NCBI GenBank assembly: GCA_964649515.1
Contig: CAZYPV010000018.1
Span: 1-46,659, forward strand
Source: CALKGK01 sp964649515
GTDB lineage: Bacteria > Bacteroidota > Bacteroidia > Flavobacteriales_D > Sanyastnellaceae
Length of the DNA: 46,659 nt
Direction: 5' to 3'
This document shows positions 8,750-17,604 of this stretch, in pieces. The stretch's first letter is position 1; the number at the start of each line of letters is the position of its first letter. A program made the translations under genes and the position numbers. Under the pieces are notes generated by a model, which saw only the letters and a list, made by a program, of their open reading frames with translations, ran no database searches and was not told the DNA's origin.

Positions 8750-10426
8750 ATGAAATTGCATTTGAGCAAAGGGAGACGCTCCAACACATCATTCATTTCG
8801 AGTAACTTATTTTTTCTGGCGGTCCTATTGATCGCCTTTTCTGCTTGCACTCGTCAAAAGGAAGAACTGGGGAAAACAGTGTTTACCTACAACGAAAGCA
8901 ATGGAATCACCAGTTTAGATCCGGCCTATGCGAGAAATTTAGAGAACATGTGGGCGGTGAATCAGCTCTTCGATGGATTGGTGGAGTTGAACGATGATCT
9001 CGAACTGAAGCCGCTCATTGCACATTCTTGGGAGATCGATACAACGGGCAAGCACTATACTTTTCATTTGCGAAAAGATGTCTTTTTTCATCCATCCCAT
9101 CATTTCAAAACTCCCGATTCAACAAGGGCTGTCGTAGCACAAGATTTCAAATACAGCTTCTCAAGAATTGTAGATGAACGCACAGCATCGCCCGGAAAAT
9201 GGATTTTTAATCATGTCGATTTTGAATACAATGGAGGCTTCGAAGTGTTGAACGACAGCACCCTTTCCATCCACCTCAAAAAACCCTTTTCTCCCTTCCT
9301 TTCAATGCTTAGCATGCAGTACTGCAATGTGGTACCTCAAGAAGTTGTGGAAGCAAGCGGCGCTGATTTCCGATCATCAGCCATCGGTACAGGGCCTTTT
9401 CAACTTGCTTTTTGGTTAGAAAACGTAGCATTGGTGTTTCATAAAAACCCAGCATTTTGGCAGGTGGATGAAAAAAATCAAGCCCTTCCTTACCTCGATG
9501 CCATTAAAATTGAATTTGTTCGAGACATGAGTGCTGAGTTCATGGGGCTCGTGAAAGGGGAATACGATTTCATGTCGGGAATCCATCCCGCCTACAAAGA
9601 CGAACTCCTCACGGCTCAAGGAGAGCTCAACAAAGAGTTCCAAGACAACATCAAGTTTCAACGGACACCCTTTCTTAAAACCGATTACATTGGCATTTTG
9701 GTGGACGAAAATGCTGAACTGATGTTGAATCATCCGCTGCTCAAACCTCAAGTTCGTAGAGCAATGAACATGGCTTTTGACCGAAAACAAATGGTCAGAT
9801 ATCTGAGGAACAATGCGGTAGTCGAAGCCGGACACGGTTTCATTCCAAAAGGACTCCCCGGTTTTGACGACCAAGCGGAATACGGCGTTCACTATGATCT
9901 AAAGCGGGCAAAAGAACTGCTGGCAGAAGCCAATCATCCTGAAGGAAAAGGAATTCCAGAGATCAGCATTTCAACCACCTCTGATTACGTGGACTTGTGC
10001 GAATACCTCCAACACGCGTGGAAAGAAATTGGATTGAAGGTCCAAATTGACGTCTTGGCCGGCTCTGCACACCGAGAGAAGGTGGCAAAATCGCAGCTCA
10101 TGCTTTTTCGAAAATCTTGGCTGGCCGATTATCCCGACGCCGAGAACTTTTTGGGATTGTTCTACAGCAAGAATTTTTGTCCGGACGGACCCAATTACAC
10201 CCATTTCAAGAGTGAGGAATTTGACCAGCTATTTGAAGCCTCAGCACTTCTCGAAGGACAAGAACGTTTTGCAGCTTATCGAAAAATGGACAGCCTTGTG
10301 ATGAGTTCTTCGCCCATCATCCCTCTGTTTTATGATCAGGTATCGCATTTTTTGTCGAAGGATGTGATTGATTTTCCGACCAATGCCGTCAATATGTTGG
10401 ACTTGAAACGGGTTCAGAAAAAATAG
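8750..10426 (+). CDS. Extracellular solute-binding lipoprotein, family 5 (peptide/nickel type)
   Basis: A 558-residue SBP_bac_5 protein. The N-terminus has a hydrophobic stretch and a lipobox, AFSAC, with the acylated cysteine at residue 33, so it is a lipoprotein. Family features include the LDPAYARN and NQLFDGLVELNDDLELKPLIAHSW-type opening, the FHLRKDVFFH segment, and the AMNMAFDRKQMVRYL region near the hinge. It would bind an oligopeptide or similar ligand. No permease or ATPase genes of a Dpp/Opp transporter are adjacent, so the protein is an orphan here. The start was chosen because a -7-like box lies just upstream and the signal sequence follows within 20 residues. Confidence 0.9.
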   Translation: MKLHLSKGRRSNTSFISSNLFFLAVLLIAFSACTRQKEELGKTVFTYNESNGITSLDPAYARNLENMWAVNQLFDGLVELNDDLELKPLIAHSWEIDTTGKHYTFHLRKDVFFHPSHHFKTPDSTRAVVAQDFKYSFSRIVDERTASPGKWIFNHVDFEYNGGFEVLNDSTLSIHLKKPFSPFLSMLSMQYCNVVPQEVVEASGADFRSSAIGTGPFQLAFWLENVALVFHKNPAFWQVDEKNQALPYLDAIKIEFVRDMSAEFMGLVKGEYDFMSGIHPAYKDELLTAQGELNKEFQDNIKFQRTPFLKTDYIGILVDENAELMLNHPLLKPQVRRAMNMAFDRKQMVRYLRNNAVVEAGHGFIPKGLPGFDDQAEYGVHYDLKRAKELLAEANHPEGKGIPEISISTTSDYVDLCEYLQHAWKEIGLKVQIDVLAGSAHREKVAKSQLMLFRKSWLADYPDAENFLGLFYSKNFCPDGPNYTHFKSEEFDQLFEASALLEGQERFAAYRKMDSLVMSSSPIIPLFYDQVSHFLSKDVIDFPTNAVNMLDLKRVQKK

Positions 10427-10441
10427 CTCGTTCACATTTCT

Positions 10442-10449
10442 TATTTTCG
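10442..10449 (+). promoter_or_regulatory. Possible -7 box TATTTTCG before the ACMSD-like gene
   Basis: It differs from TAnnTTTG at one position (C for T) and lies 19 bases before the ATG at 10469. No -33 element is evident. Confidence 0.35.
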
Positions 10450-10468
10450 CCACAAAGCCACTACGCCC

Positions 10469-11476
10469 ATGCTTAAAATTGACATGCACACCCACATCAT
10501 TCCGGAGAAGCTTCCACGTTGGACAGAACAATTTGGATATGGAAACTTCATTCATTTAGAGCACCACCGCCCAGGTTTCGCTCGAATGATGCAGGGCGGA
10601 AGGTTTTTTAGAGAAATTGAGCAAAATTGCTGGGATCCCGAATTGCGCATTACCGATTATCAGAAATTTGACACTCAAGTGCAAGTAATTTGTACCATTC
10701 CTGTCATGTTTTCTTACGACGCGAAACCCTTGGATGGACTTGAAGTTTCACGCTTTTTGAATGATCACATCGCTGAAATTTGCAACAAATATCCCAAGAA
10801 TTATGTGGGATTAGGAACCATTCCTATGCAAGATGCCGAACTCGCAGTGCAAGAGTTGGAACGATTGAAAACACTTGGCTTGAAGGGGATACAGATTGGT
10901 TCCAACATCAACGATAAGAACCTCAGTGAACCTCAATTCTTTCCCATTTGGGAAGCTTGTGAGCGATTGGATCTCGCCGTGATGATTCACCCCTGGAACA
11001 TGATGGGAAAAGCACAAATGGAAAAGTACTGGCTTCCGTGGCTTGTGGGAATGCCGGCCGAAACTTCTCGAGCCATTTGTTCTTTGATCTTCGGTGGGGT
11101 TTTAGAGAAATTTCCAAAAGTACGATTCAACTTCTCCCATGCTAGCGGGTCGTTTTTAGCAACCATTGGTAGGGTAGAGCATGGCTTCAATTGCAGACCT
11201 GATTTGGTAGCTATTGACAATCCTGTGAATCCACGAGAATACCTCGGGAAGTTCTGGACCGATTGCATCACACATGATCCCCGGATGATGGAATATGTGC
11301 TCGAAATGCAAGGTTCAAAACGCGTGTGCCTCGGAAGCGATTACCCCTTTCCGCTAGGCGATTTAGAGATCGGACACTTCATCACAGAAATGGGACTTTC
11401 AGACGACACCGTTGAAGACATCTTCTGCAATTCAACCCTCGAATGGTTGAACATGAGCAAAGACGAATTCCTCTAA
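10469..11476 (+). CDS. ACMSD-like amidohydrolase (2-amino-3-carboxymuconate-6-semialdehyde decarboxylase)
   Basis: A 335-residue TIM-barrel metal-dependent decarboxylase. The metal ligands of the ACMSD branch are present at family spacing: His7 and His9 (MHTH), His174 in MIHPWN, and Asp291 in LGSDYPFP. His224 in FSHASG sits where the catalytic histidine of this branch lies. Human ACMSD is almost the same length and has the corresponding residues at nearly the same positions. The expected reaction removes CO2 from the kynurenine-pathway intermediate ACMS, diverting it from quinolinate. No other tryptophan-degradation genes lie in the window. A related decarboxylase activity in the amidohydrolase-2 family cannot be excluded. 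Confidence 0.82.
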   Translation: MLKIDMHTHIIPEKLPRWTEQFGYGNFIHLEHHRPGFARMMQGGRFFREIEQNCWDPELRITDYQKFDTQVQVICTIPVMFSYDAKPLDGLEVSRFLNDHIAEICNKYPKNYVGLGTIPMQDAELAVQELERLKTLGLKGIQIGSNINDKNLSEPQFFPIWEACERLDLAVMIHPWNMMGKAQMEKYWLPWLVGMPAETSRAICSLIFGGVLEKFPKVRFNFSHASGSFLATIGRVEHGFNCRPDLVAIDNPVNPREYLGKFWTDCITHDPRMMEYVLEMQGSKRVCLGSDYPFPLGDLEIGHFITEMGLSDDTVEDIFCNSTLEWLNMSKDEFL

Positions 11477-11831
11477 ATACACATCTGCCTCGAGACAAAT
11501 ACCTTCAACAGAACAGTAATTGATCCACGCGCAATCGATTCAAAATCGAAAGGGTAAGCGGGTATATTATAGCTACCGATAACCCTAAACAACCTTCGTC
11601 AGTGTTTCAACATTAGCACAAGGAACCTCAAGTGGCACATTCAACCAGACTCGATGCTCAGGACATCGATATGGGCATCATTCCGAAGCGGATAAGAGCG
11701 ATGAGCGAATACGGACAATCCCTCTTTAAAATAAGAATTTCGGGCACTGGCAAAGCTGTTTTTTTTGCCAAAGAAAGATTCGTTGCTGCAACCTTTTTTG
11801 AAACTACAATGTCTTATCTTCGACTGAACCA
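11477..11831. other. 355-base region without a supported gene
   Basis: It separates the ACMSD-like gene from the sigma-factor operon. Short frames of 60-70 codons exist on both strands but have no family features or plausible starts, so none is called. A 7-bp stem (TGGCAAA at 11748-11754 with TTTGCCA at 11764-11770) with a T-rich loop is present, but no T-tract follows it. A -7-like box occurs at its downstream end. Confidence 0.5.
11815..11822 (+). promoter_or_regulatory. Possible -7 box TATCTTCG before the ECF sigma operon
   Basis: One mismatch to TAnnTTTG, ending nine bases before the ATG at 11832. If real, the sigma-factor mRNA has a very short leader. The sigma factor may instead recognise its own promoter, which could not be defined from one sequence. 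Confidence 0.35.
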
Positions 11832-12377
11832 ATGTACACTTTAGAGGAACTCATAGAAGGCTGTAAAAAGCAGAGTAGGAAACATCAAGATGCCCTATTC
11901 AAGAAGTATGCAAACATGCTGTACGGAGTTGCTTTGAGATACACGAAAAATGGATTTGATGCGGAGGACGTTCTCCAAGAAGGTTGGGTGAAGATTTACA
12001 AGCACATCGACTCGTACACCATCAACAATTCATTCGAAGGTTGGATCAGAAGGATTATGGTGAACACTGCCATTACGCATTATAGAAAGAATTTAAAACA
12101 CGCTTATCACCACGATATTGAGGACGTTCCTCAAGCGCGGACCTCAGACGCTCCTTTTGGAGTGGACGAATACACGAAGGAAGAACTGATGACCACCATT
12201 AATAATTTACCGGATGGATATCGAATCGTCTTCAACATGTATGTCATCGAGGGATACAAGCACAAAGAAATTGCAGAGGAATTGAACATTGATATCAACA
12301 CGTCGAAGTCCCAATTGTCGAGAGCAAAAAAATATTTACAACGAGAGTTGAACGAACTGAGTAAGATAAACTTGTGA
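11832..12377 (+). CDS. ECF-type RNA polymerase sigma factor
   Basis: A 181-residue sigma-70 family protein with region 2 (about 20-90, including GVALRYTKNGFDAEDVLQEG and FEGWIRRIMVNTAI) and region 4 (about 115-175, including LPDGYRIVFNMYVIEGYKHKEIA and a helix-turn-helix NTSKSQLSRAK). There is no sigma region 1 or 3, as expected for ECF factors. The next gene begins two bases after the stop codon, so sigma and putative anti-sigma are co-translated. It resembles the second sigma factor of this window (25681-26235) in regions 2 and 4, which suggests paralogous modules. It probably directs RNA polymerase to an envelope-related regulon; which genes is not visible. Confidence 0.93.
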   Translation: MYTLEELIEGCKKQSRKHQDALFKKYANMLYGVALRYTKNGFDAEDVLQEGWVKIYKHIDSYTINNSFEGWIRRIMVNTAITHYRKNLKHAYHHDIEDVPQARTSDAPFGVDEYTKEELMTTINNLPDGYRIVFNMYVIEGYKHKEIAEELNIDINTSKSQLSRAKKYLQRELNELSKINL

Positions 12378-12379
12378 GC

Positions 12380-13039
12380 ATGAAACGTCACGACGACCCA
12401 TTTTTTAATCATTTTCAGGATGCCTTTGCAAACCATGAGGTTCAGGCACCTGCAGGTACTTTAGCAGCCGTTCATCGAAAGATGAAAAAAGGAGGTTTTT
12501 GGTACTTCTCTTGGACCAGCTTGAATGTGTATACCTTAGTGGCATTGCTCAGCGCAGGTTTGGCATTCACGATCATCCAACAAGACGATGAGTCTGCAGG
12601 AAAAGTTCATGCCCAAAAGAAAAAGGATCTTTCATTGGTGGCTTTAGAGAAAACCCAAATGACTTTGAATCGCACCCAAATGGATGAGGTATTGGTGGCC
12701 GAAGGCGCAAGTGAGGAAATTAATACAAAAAGCAGTGGCGCACGGGTCCAGCGTTCATTAGCAGCGGGCGAGAACACGATTTTGCCCGCCAGAGCACCGC
12801 GTGTGAACAGGGCGAATGTGGAACGTTTGAAAGAACGTCACGAACGCATTTTGGACAAAGATCTGAAGCACGATTATGAGGCAAAACTTCTTGAAGAGGC
12901 GGAGCAACAAGCTCAAAATGAAGAAAAGGTGAACGCTCCTGTGGACAATGTACTGAACGCAGCAGAAATCTTGAAGAAAGCCCAATCGGGTGCTCAAGAA
13001 ACAGGAATTGTTCTAAAATCGAAAACTAAAAGCAAGTAA
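12380..13039 (+). CDS. Putative anti-sigma factor, single-span membrane protein
   Basis: The ATG at 12380 gives 219 residues; a GTG six bases upstream overlaps the sigma stop codon and is a less likely start. Layout: a short cytoplasmic N-terminus of about 38 residues (FFNHFQDAFANHEVQ and AVHRKMKK), one transmembrane segment (about 45-64), then a charged, glutamate/lysine-rich region that is probably helical and periplasmic. It has no recognisable zinc anti-sigma or FecR domain. The call rests on position directly after an ECF sigma gene, single-span topology and a similar N-terminal pattern in the protein at 26240. The next gene, an outer-membrane barrel, follows after 46 bases. Confidence 0.6.
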   Translation: MKRHDDPFFNHFQDAFANHEVQAPAGTLAAVHRKMKKGGFWYFSWTSLNVYTLVALLSAGLAFTIIQQDDESAGKVHAQKKKDLSLVALEKTQMTLNRTQMDEVLVAEGASEEINTKSSGARVQRSLAAGENTILPARAPRVNRANVERLKERHERILDKDLKHDYEAKLLEEAEQQAQNEEKVNAPVDNVLNAAEILKKAQSGAQETGIVLKSKTKSK

Positions 13040-13085
13040 GTCCGAAAATTCTTTGAGATTGACCTACTTTTAGGGTCCAGCAAGA

Positions 13086-14030
13086 ATGACAATAAGCGAT
13101 ATCAAATATGTTTGGAGCAAAGCATTTCTTAGTGCTTTGCTTCTTTGCTTTTGTACCCCTGCAATAGCAAAGGGGGGGGCTGATACCATCATTATTGACC
13201 AAACCACACTTATTGTCCAGCGCCTGGTAGAGGTGGATAGTTTAAACGCATCAGAACCCGAACCTGAGCCTTCCGCCTGGCAGAAATTGAATAAGGGAAT
13301 TGGAGTATTCACTGAGATCGGCCTTACGAGATCCAGTCTCTTTTCAAGTCAAGAAGAAAGCATCCATGCATTAACAGGAAATGCGGTTCGTTCTGGAATG
13401 ATGGCCGGTTTAGGTATTCGGACTGAAGTAGAGCTGAGGAAGGATTGGTGGTTGTTTTCGGGAATCCACTTCAATCGATCAAGCTACCGGAATACCCACT
13501 TCGATCAAAATACCTTGGCCGATAGCCTCGCTTTTTTTGAAAGTTTTGAGTCTGACCAACTCAGTCAAATTCTGCAACTCAGGTATGAAATTGGTGGGAT
13601 GAGCGTGGTAGAAAACGATACCCTCGATTTGAACCTGCAGCGCGACGATTTCATCATGCAATCCATTCACATTCCTTTGGGTTTTCGCTACCAAAGACCT
13701 TATTTCAGTAGGAAAACCAACTGGACTTGGGACATTGGCTTGGCTTTGGTTTATGGACATCAACTCACCTTCCAAAAAGAACGTGTTCAATTCATAGCAG
13801 CCCCCAAGAACGTGCGCGAAATACAAGTGGAGGATTACAGTGTGAAACGCCACTGGCTCAATGGTCAAATTCAGTTCGGAGCCATCAAACGAACATCGAA
13901 CGATCATCTCGCCTTGAGTTTCCGTTACGTGGGTGAAACGCCTACTGTTTTGATCGACGATCCGCAAATGAATTTTTCGCTCAATGCTTGGTCGTCCCGC
14001 CTTCAATTTGGTCTTAACATATTTTTGTAA
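13086..14030 (+). CDS. Predicted outer-membrane beta-barrel protein of the sigma-factor operon
   Basis: A 314-residue protein with an N-terminal signal peptide (ending about residue 28, AIAKG). It is followed by a low-complexity acidic/proline linker (ASEPEPEPS) and alternating amphipathic strands, such as GIGVFTEIGLTRSSLF, WWLFSGIHFNRSSY and RLQFGLNIFL. The terminal residues FGLNIFL fit an outer-membrane barrel signature. It does not look like the PorP/SprF family. It is the third gene of the ECF sigma module and may be the sensed or controlled envelope component. No enzymatic motif was found. A terminator follows at 14155-14182. Confidence 0.65.
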   Translation: MTISDIKYVWSKAFLSALLLCFCTPAIAKGGADTIIIDQTTLIVQRLVEVDSLNASEPEPEPSAWQKLNKGIGVFTEIGLTRSSLFSSQEESIHALTGNAVRSGMMAGLGIRTEVELRKDWWLFSGIHFNRSSYRNTHFDQNTLADSLAFFESFESDQLSQILQLRYEIGGMSVVENDTLDLNLQRDDFIMQSIHIPLGFRYQRPYFSRKTNWTWDIGLALVYGHQLTFQKERVQFIAAPKNVREIQVEDYSVKRHWLNGQIQFGAIKRTSNDHLALSFRYVGETPTVLIDDPQMNFSLNAWSSRLQFGLNIFL

Positions 14031-14154
14031 GCCACCAGCACAACAATTGCCCCCCCTCAGCCGTCTTATATATGAGAGTTTAGTTAGATTCTTTCAGTAG
14101 GAACCCTGCAAGGAACCGAATTAAGAATATTAATTAGTTGTTTTGGTTAAGGTA

Positions 14155-14187
14155 GAAAGGGATGCAACGGCGTCCCTTTCTTATTTT
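14155..14187 (+). terminator. Rho-independent terminator of the ECF sigma operon
   Basis: An 11-bp stem pairs GAAAGGGATGC (14155-14165) with GCGTCCCTTTC (14170-14180), with one G-T pair and the four-base loop AACG. A T-rich tail follows. Confidence 0.85.
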
Positions 14188-14330
14188 TGGATGAACCCTT
14201 TTTGTATTTAAACCATGCTCCAACCATCATCATCATGCCTCGCGTTTAAACTCCTTCCTTTGTAAAATCCTGAAGCACAATTTTTGTGGATTTCTACCGC
14301 AGAAATGCTTGTGAATCAGCATGAAATTGT

Positions 14331-14338
14331 TATTTTTA
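14331..14338 (+). promoter_or_regulatory. Probable -7 box TATTTTTA before the type B cargo gene
   Basis: It matches TAnnTTTG except for the last base and ends four bases before the ATG at 14343. Confidence 0.4.
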
Positions 14339-14342
14339 CTTC

Positions 14343-15389
14343 ATGAGTTTCAAGACACTAACAAGCCTTGCCTTAATTGCGTTTTTCTTTTCGGCAGAAG
14401 CCAATGCCCAAGTGAGCAATGGTGGTTTTGAAAGCTGCTCAGCCCTGCCCAATACAACGGGCCAATGGAATTTGGTAGATGCATGGTCCAATGCAGGATC
14501 AACAGACGCTAGTCCAGACTACTACCACCATCAAGGATCCTTAGGAGGAGATCTTCCAGAAACTCCGCTGGCCATTGTAGAAGCAAAGGAAGGAAATGCC
14601 GTCATGGGGTTTGTTGCAACGGGTGTCAAAGGAACCAACTACCGAGAATACATTGTGAACGAACTCACGAGTCCGCTCATTCCAGGAGAAAAATACCAAC
14701 TCAGCTTTTTCATCACCAATGGCGAACGCACTTCGGTTTCTACAGCCGGCCTCGCTTGCAGTGATCTTGGAGTGTATTTTTCCACTTCGGCGCCACAACA
14801 ATCAGGTACTGCGCCCTTGCAACACACTCCTGATTTTGTGAAACAAAACGTGGTTTATGACCGCAATTGGACTTCCATCTCCTTCGCTTTCGTTGCCAAC
14901 GAAGCTTATACCCACTTCACGTTTGGTGTGTTTGGTGATGATGCGGACAAGACCATCCAAAATATGGAAGGCGCTGCACCGTCTTTGGCCTACTATTTTG
15001 TGGACGAGTTCGAAATTACGGAGTTGGATGATGGGTTTGTTTCCGATAGCGATTCGAAGAACGATCCCAAAGAAGAGCCAAGCAACGAATTTACTGAAGT
15101 GATCGACTTCTTCATTCCCAATGCCTTCACTCCCAACGGTGATGGAGACAATGATGTCTTTCTACCCATCAGTTCAGTGATTGACGAGTTCACCCTGAAG
15201 ATCTTCAATAAATGGGGGCAATTGATCTATGAAACTAGTGATGTGAAAAGCGGTTGGGACGGACATTGCAAGGCGGGCAAATATGCCAATGTGGACACTT
15301 ACGTTTGGGAAATCAGCTACATTGATCCCGACGGAGAACAAGAAGATCAAGTCAACACCTTCACAGGAACCGTTAATCTTATTAAATAG
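14343..15389 (+). CDS. Secreted T9SS type B cargo protein with N-terminal sugar-binding-like domain
   Basis: A 348-residue protein. A signal peptide ends at about residue 22 (EANAQ). Residues 23-225 look like a galactose-binding/jelly-roll domain (VSNGGFESCS at its start, VDEFEITEL at its end), then an acidic linker. The last 90 residues (about 256-348) are the gliding-motility-associated C-terminal domain. Its hallmarks are IPNAFTPNGDGDNDVF, a LKIFNKWGQLIYET strand pair, a GWDG motif and a final FTGTVNLIK. This marks export by the type IX system and probable surface attachment or release. It is small for a type B cargo. It sits directly behind the first ECF sigma module but has its own promoter-like box after that module's terminator. 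Confidence 0.9.
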   Translation: MSFKTLTSLALIAFFFSAEANAQVSNGGFESCSALPNTTGQWNLVDAWSNAGSTDASPDYYHHQGSLGGDLPETPLAIVEAKEGNAVMGFVATGVKGTNYREYIVNELTSPLIPGEKYQLSFFITNGERTSVSTAGLACSDLGVYFSTSAPQQSGTAPLQHTPDFVKQNVVYDRNWTSISFAFVANEAYTHFTFGVFGDDADKTIQNMEGAAPSLAYYFVDEFEITELDDGFVSDSDSKNDPKEEPSNEFTEVIDFFIPNAFTPNGDGDNDVFLPISSVIDEFTLKIFNKWGQLIYETSDVKSGWDGHCKAGKYANVDTYVWEISYIDPDGEQEDQVNTFTGTVNLIK

Positions 15390-15413
15390 ATCCCCCATTC
15401 CAGGAGAAGTAGC

Positions 15414-15421
15414 TAATTTCG
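15414..15421 (+). promoter_or_regulatory. Probable -7 box TAATTTCG before bshC
   Basis: One mismatch to TAnnTTTG, ending four bases before the ATG at 15426. This favours 15426 as start over the in-frame ATG at 15435, if translation is leaderless. Confidence 0.42.
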
Positions 15422-15425
15422 CTGC

Positions 15426-17009
15426 ATGGAAATGACGCAACTTCAGCACCACGAGATCGGTATTCTCCCGCAAATCATTTTGGACTATTTGAATGCCAAA
15501 AAGGAATTAACTCCTTTTGTTGACGACTTTCCGCAAAAAGTAAACTGGCAAGAAAAGGCCCAGCTTCGTGGGTTTCCCAGGGAGCATCGCCAGGTGCTGC
15601 ACAATACCCTGATTGAACAATACTCCGCTCACGATCGACTCAGTTCTTATCGAAAAAAAAACATCGACCTCTTATTGGAAGAGGATGTTTTTACCGTGTG
15701 TACCGGACATCAATTGAACCTCTTCACTGGGCCCGCTTTCTTCTTCTACAAAGTCATTTCCACCATCAAATTAGCGCAACACCTTGAAGCAGAACACGGA
15801 GTAAAAGTGCTTCCCGTTTTTTGGATGGCCAGTGAAGACCACGATTGGGATGAGGTGAATCATACTCATTTGTTCAGACAAAAAATTCAGTGGGAAAAAG
15901 AAGCTCATGGTGCTGTTGGAATGCTCGATTTGGAAGGGATTGATCTCCTTTTTGAAGAACTGTGCGAAGTCTTGAAATGGGGCGAAGGACACTTGATGCG
16001 AGAGCAATACTCCAGTTGGAAGTCGGGAAGTTCCAGTTTGGCCAATTTTCATTTCAAGATGGTGGATGATCTCTTTGCTTCAGATGAGTTGATTGTCCTT
16101 GAACCCAATCATCAGAGCTTGAAACAGCTTTTCGTCCCCGCCATGCTGAAAGAAATCAAAGAACAAGCTGCATTTGATTTGGTACAAAAAAGCAGTAGAG
16201 CATTGATTGATCTCGGCTATTCTGCTCAAGTCCACCCCCGGAAAATCAATCTGTTCTATTTGACTGCTTCAAGCAGAAAAAGAATTGAAATGGACGAGCA
16301 AGGCGGCTTTTTTGAAACGGATGGCGAGAAAAGATGGTCGGCCCAAGAAATAGAAGAAGAACTACAAAACCACCCTGAACGCTTCAGTCCGAACGTGGTA
16401 CTTCGTCCGCTGTACCAAGAACTCATTCTGCCCAATTTGGCCTACATTGGAGGACCGGGGGAGTTGTCCTATTGGATGCAGTTGAAAGGTGTTTTCGAAC
16501 ATCATGAACTCCCTTTTCCTCAATTGATTTTGAGGAACATGGTCTTGATAATGAACGTTGCTGCCAAGTCAAAATTAGCGAAACTTGATATTGAACTCTC
16601 CGACCTTTTTGAGAACCAAGAAGCATTCATCGCTCGATGGTCTGACAAAAAAGGAGAGGTGAGTTTGTCCGAAGCTGAGAAGGAACTCGAAAACCTGTTC
16701 GAAGACATTTTACAGAAGGCTTTGAGTATTGATCCCAATTTGGAGGGAACAGTGGCTGCGGCTTTACAAAGACAGAAAAAGGAACTTCAGGGATTGGAGA
16801 AACGCTTCCGGAAAGCCATCAAGCAACAGGAGCAGATCAGTATACGACAAATTGAAGGCCTTTTCGAAGCAGCTTTTCCCCATGGAACCTTCCAAGAACG
16901 TCAACAAAACTTTTTGGCCTTGAATGAAATGGCAGGAGGGGAGTTGAAGCAAAAACTGATGGCTGAACTTCCCGTTTTGGAACCCTTGGTGAGTGTTGTT
17001 TTTGTGTAG
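15426..17009 (+). CDS. bshC: Bacillithiol biosynthesis cysteine-adding enzyme BshC
   Basis: A 527-residue protein of normal BshC length. Family segments in order: TGHQLNLFTGPAFFFYK near 93-110, WMASEDHDWDEVNHTHLF near 137-154, LRPLYQELILPNLAYIGGPGELSYW near 325-349, and a C-terminal coiled coil rich in Glu/Lys (about 405-480). BshC is the last enzyme of bacillithiol synthesis and joins cysteine to glucosaminyl-malate in the cytoplasm. bshA and bshB are not in the window, so the pathway would be dispersed. An ATG three codons downstream is an alternative start. The next gene begins 86 bases on. Confidence 0.95.
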   Translation: MEMTQLQHHEIGILPQIILDYLNAKKELTPFVDDFPQKVNWQEKAQLRGFPREHRQVLHNTLIEQYSAHDRLSSYRKKNIDLLLEEDVFTVCTGHQLNLFTGPAFFFYKVISTIKLAQHLEAEHGVKVLPVFWMASEDHDWDEVNHTHLFRQKIQWEKEAHGAVGMLDLEGIDLLFEELCEVLKWGEGHLMREQYSSWKSGSSSLANFHFKMVDDLFASDELIVLEPNHQSLKQLFVPAMLKEIKEQAAFDLVQKSSRALIDLGYSAQVHPRKINLFYLTASSRKRIEMDEQGGFFETDGEKRWSAQEIEEELQNHPERFSPNVVLRPLYQELILPNLAYIGGPGELSYWMQLKGVFEHHELPFPQLILRNMVLIMNVAAKSKLAKLDIELSDLFENQEAFIARWSDKKGEVSLSEAEKELENLFEDILQKALSIDPNLEGTVAAALQRQKKELQGLEKRFRKAIKQQEQISIRQIEGLFEAAFPHGTFQERQQNFLALNEMAGGELKQKLMAELPVLEPLVSVVFV

Positions 17010-17095
17010 CGTAAAATGAATTACACGATAGTGTTTTTTTTACACTTAGTCTGATTATATTGCATCTCCTTACCATCATTACTTAAAAGTTAGCC

Positions 17096-17515
17096 ATGAA
17101 AGCACTCCACTCCATCAAAGATCAGAACGGTTTAGAAGCATCGCCCATTTTGCCTGCCGAGGTGAAAAACTACCTCATTGACATCGATGGAACCATCACG
17201 GAAGACGTACCCAACGAGCAGCCCGAGCGAATGGCTACTTGTATGCCTTTCCCCGACGCATTAGAAACCTTGAACAAGTGGTATGAGGAAGGACACATCA
17301 TCACGTTTTTTACCAGCAGAACGGAAGAACATCGTGAGGTAACCACGGCTTGGTTAAAGCAACACGGATTTCTGTACCACGGCCTCTTGATGGGGAAACC
17401 AAGAGGTGGGAATTATCATTGGATCGACAATCACCTCGTAAAAGCCACGCGCTACAATGGAAAGTTTACGGATTTGGTGAAGGTGAAAAAGGAAATTGAA
17501 GTCTTCAAAAGATAG
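17096..17515 (+). CDS. Small HAD-like phosphatase domain protein
   Basis: A 139-residue cytoplasmic protein with HAD motif I as LIDIDGTITED (Asp29, Asp31), motif II as FFTSRTEEH and a downstream Lys in GKPRGGNYHWIDN. It lacks a cap domain, so it is a minimal HAD core. Close relatives in Bacteroidota are often labelled phosphoheptose isomerase, but there is no SIS domain here and that name is not supported. Hydrolysis or binding of a small phosphorylated compound is likely; the substrate is unknown. It lies between bshC and a TonB receptor with no clear operon link. Confidence 0.75.
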   Translation: MKALHSIKDQNGLEASPILPAEVKNYLIDIDGTITEDVPNEQPERMATCMPFPDALETLNKWYEEGHIITFFTSRTEEHREVTTAWLKQHGFLYHGLLMGKPRGGNYHWIDNHLVKATRYNGKFTDLVKVKKEIEVFKR

Positions 17516-17592
17516 TTGTTTGAAATCCCACTTCAAGCAGAAAAGGCTCGTCCAATCCCCCTGGCGCACAACTAAACGCAAGTGCTTTTGTT

Positions 17593-17600
17593 TATCATTG
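17593..17600 (+). promoter_or_regulatory. Probable -7 box TATCATTG before the second TonB receptor
   Basis: One mismatch to TAnnTTTG, ending four bases before the ATG at 17605, the recurring spacing in this window. Confidence 0.4.
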
Positions 17601-17604
17601 CACA

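Larger units (their letters stand above)
14031..14342. other. 312-base intergenic region
   Basis: It holds the terminator of the sigma operon (14155-14182) and the -7-like box of the next gene (14331-14338). The first 120 bases and the stretch 14190-14330 show no gene or clear structure. Confidence 0.6.

Noticed and set aside
11632..11844. 70-codon frame upstream of the first sigma factor
   Set aside because: It begins at GTG, overlaps the sigma start and shows no motif.
17023..17046. Terminator after bshC
   Set aside because: Only a four-base stem (ACAC/GTGT) or an alternative AGTGT/ACACT pairing precedes or encloses the T-run; too weak to call.
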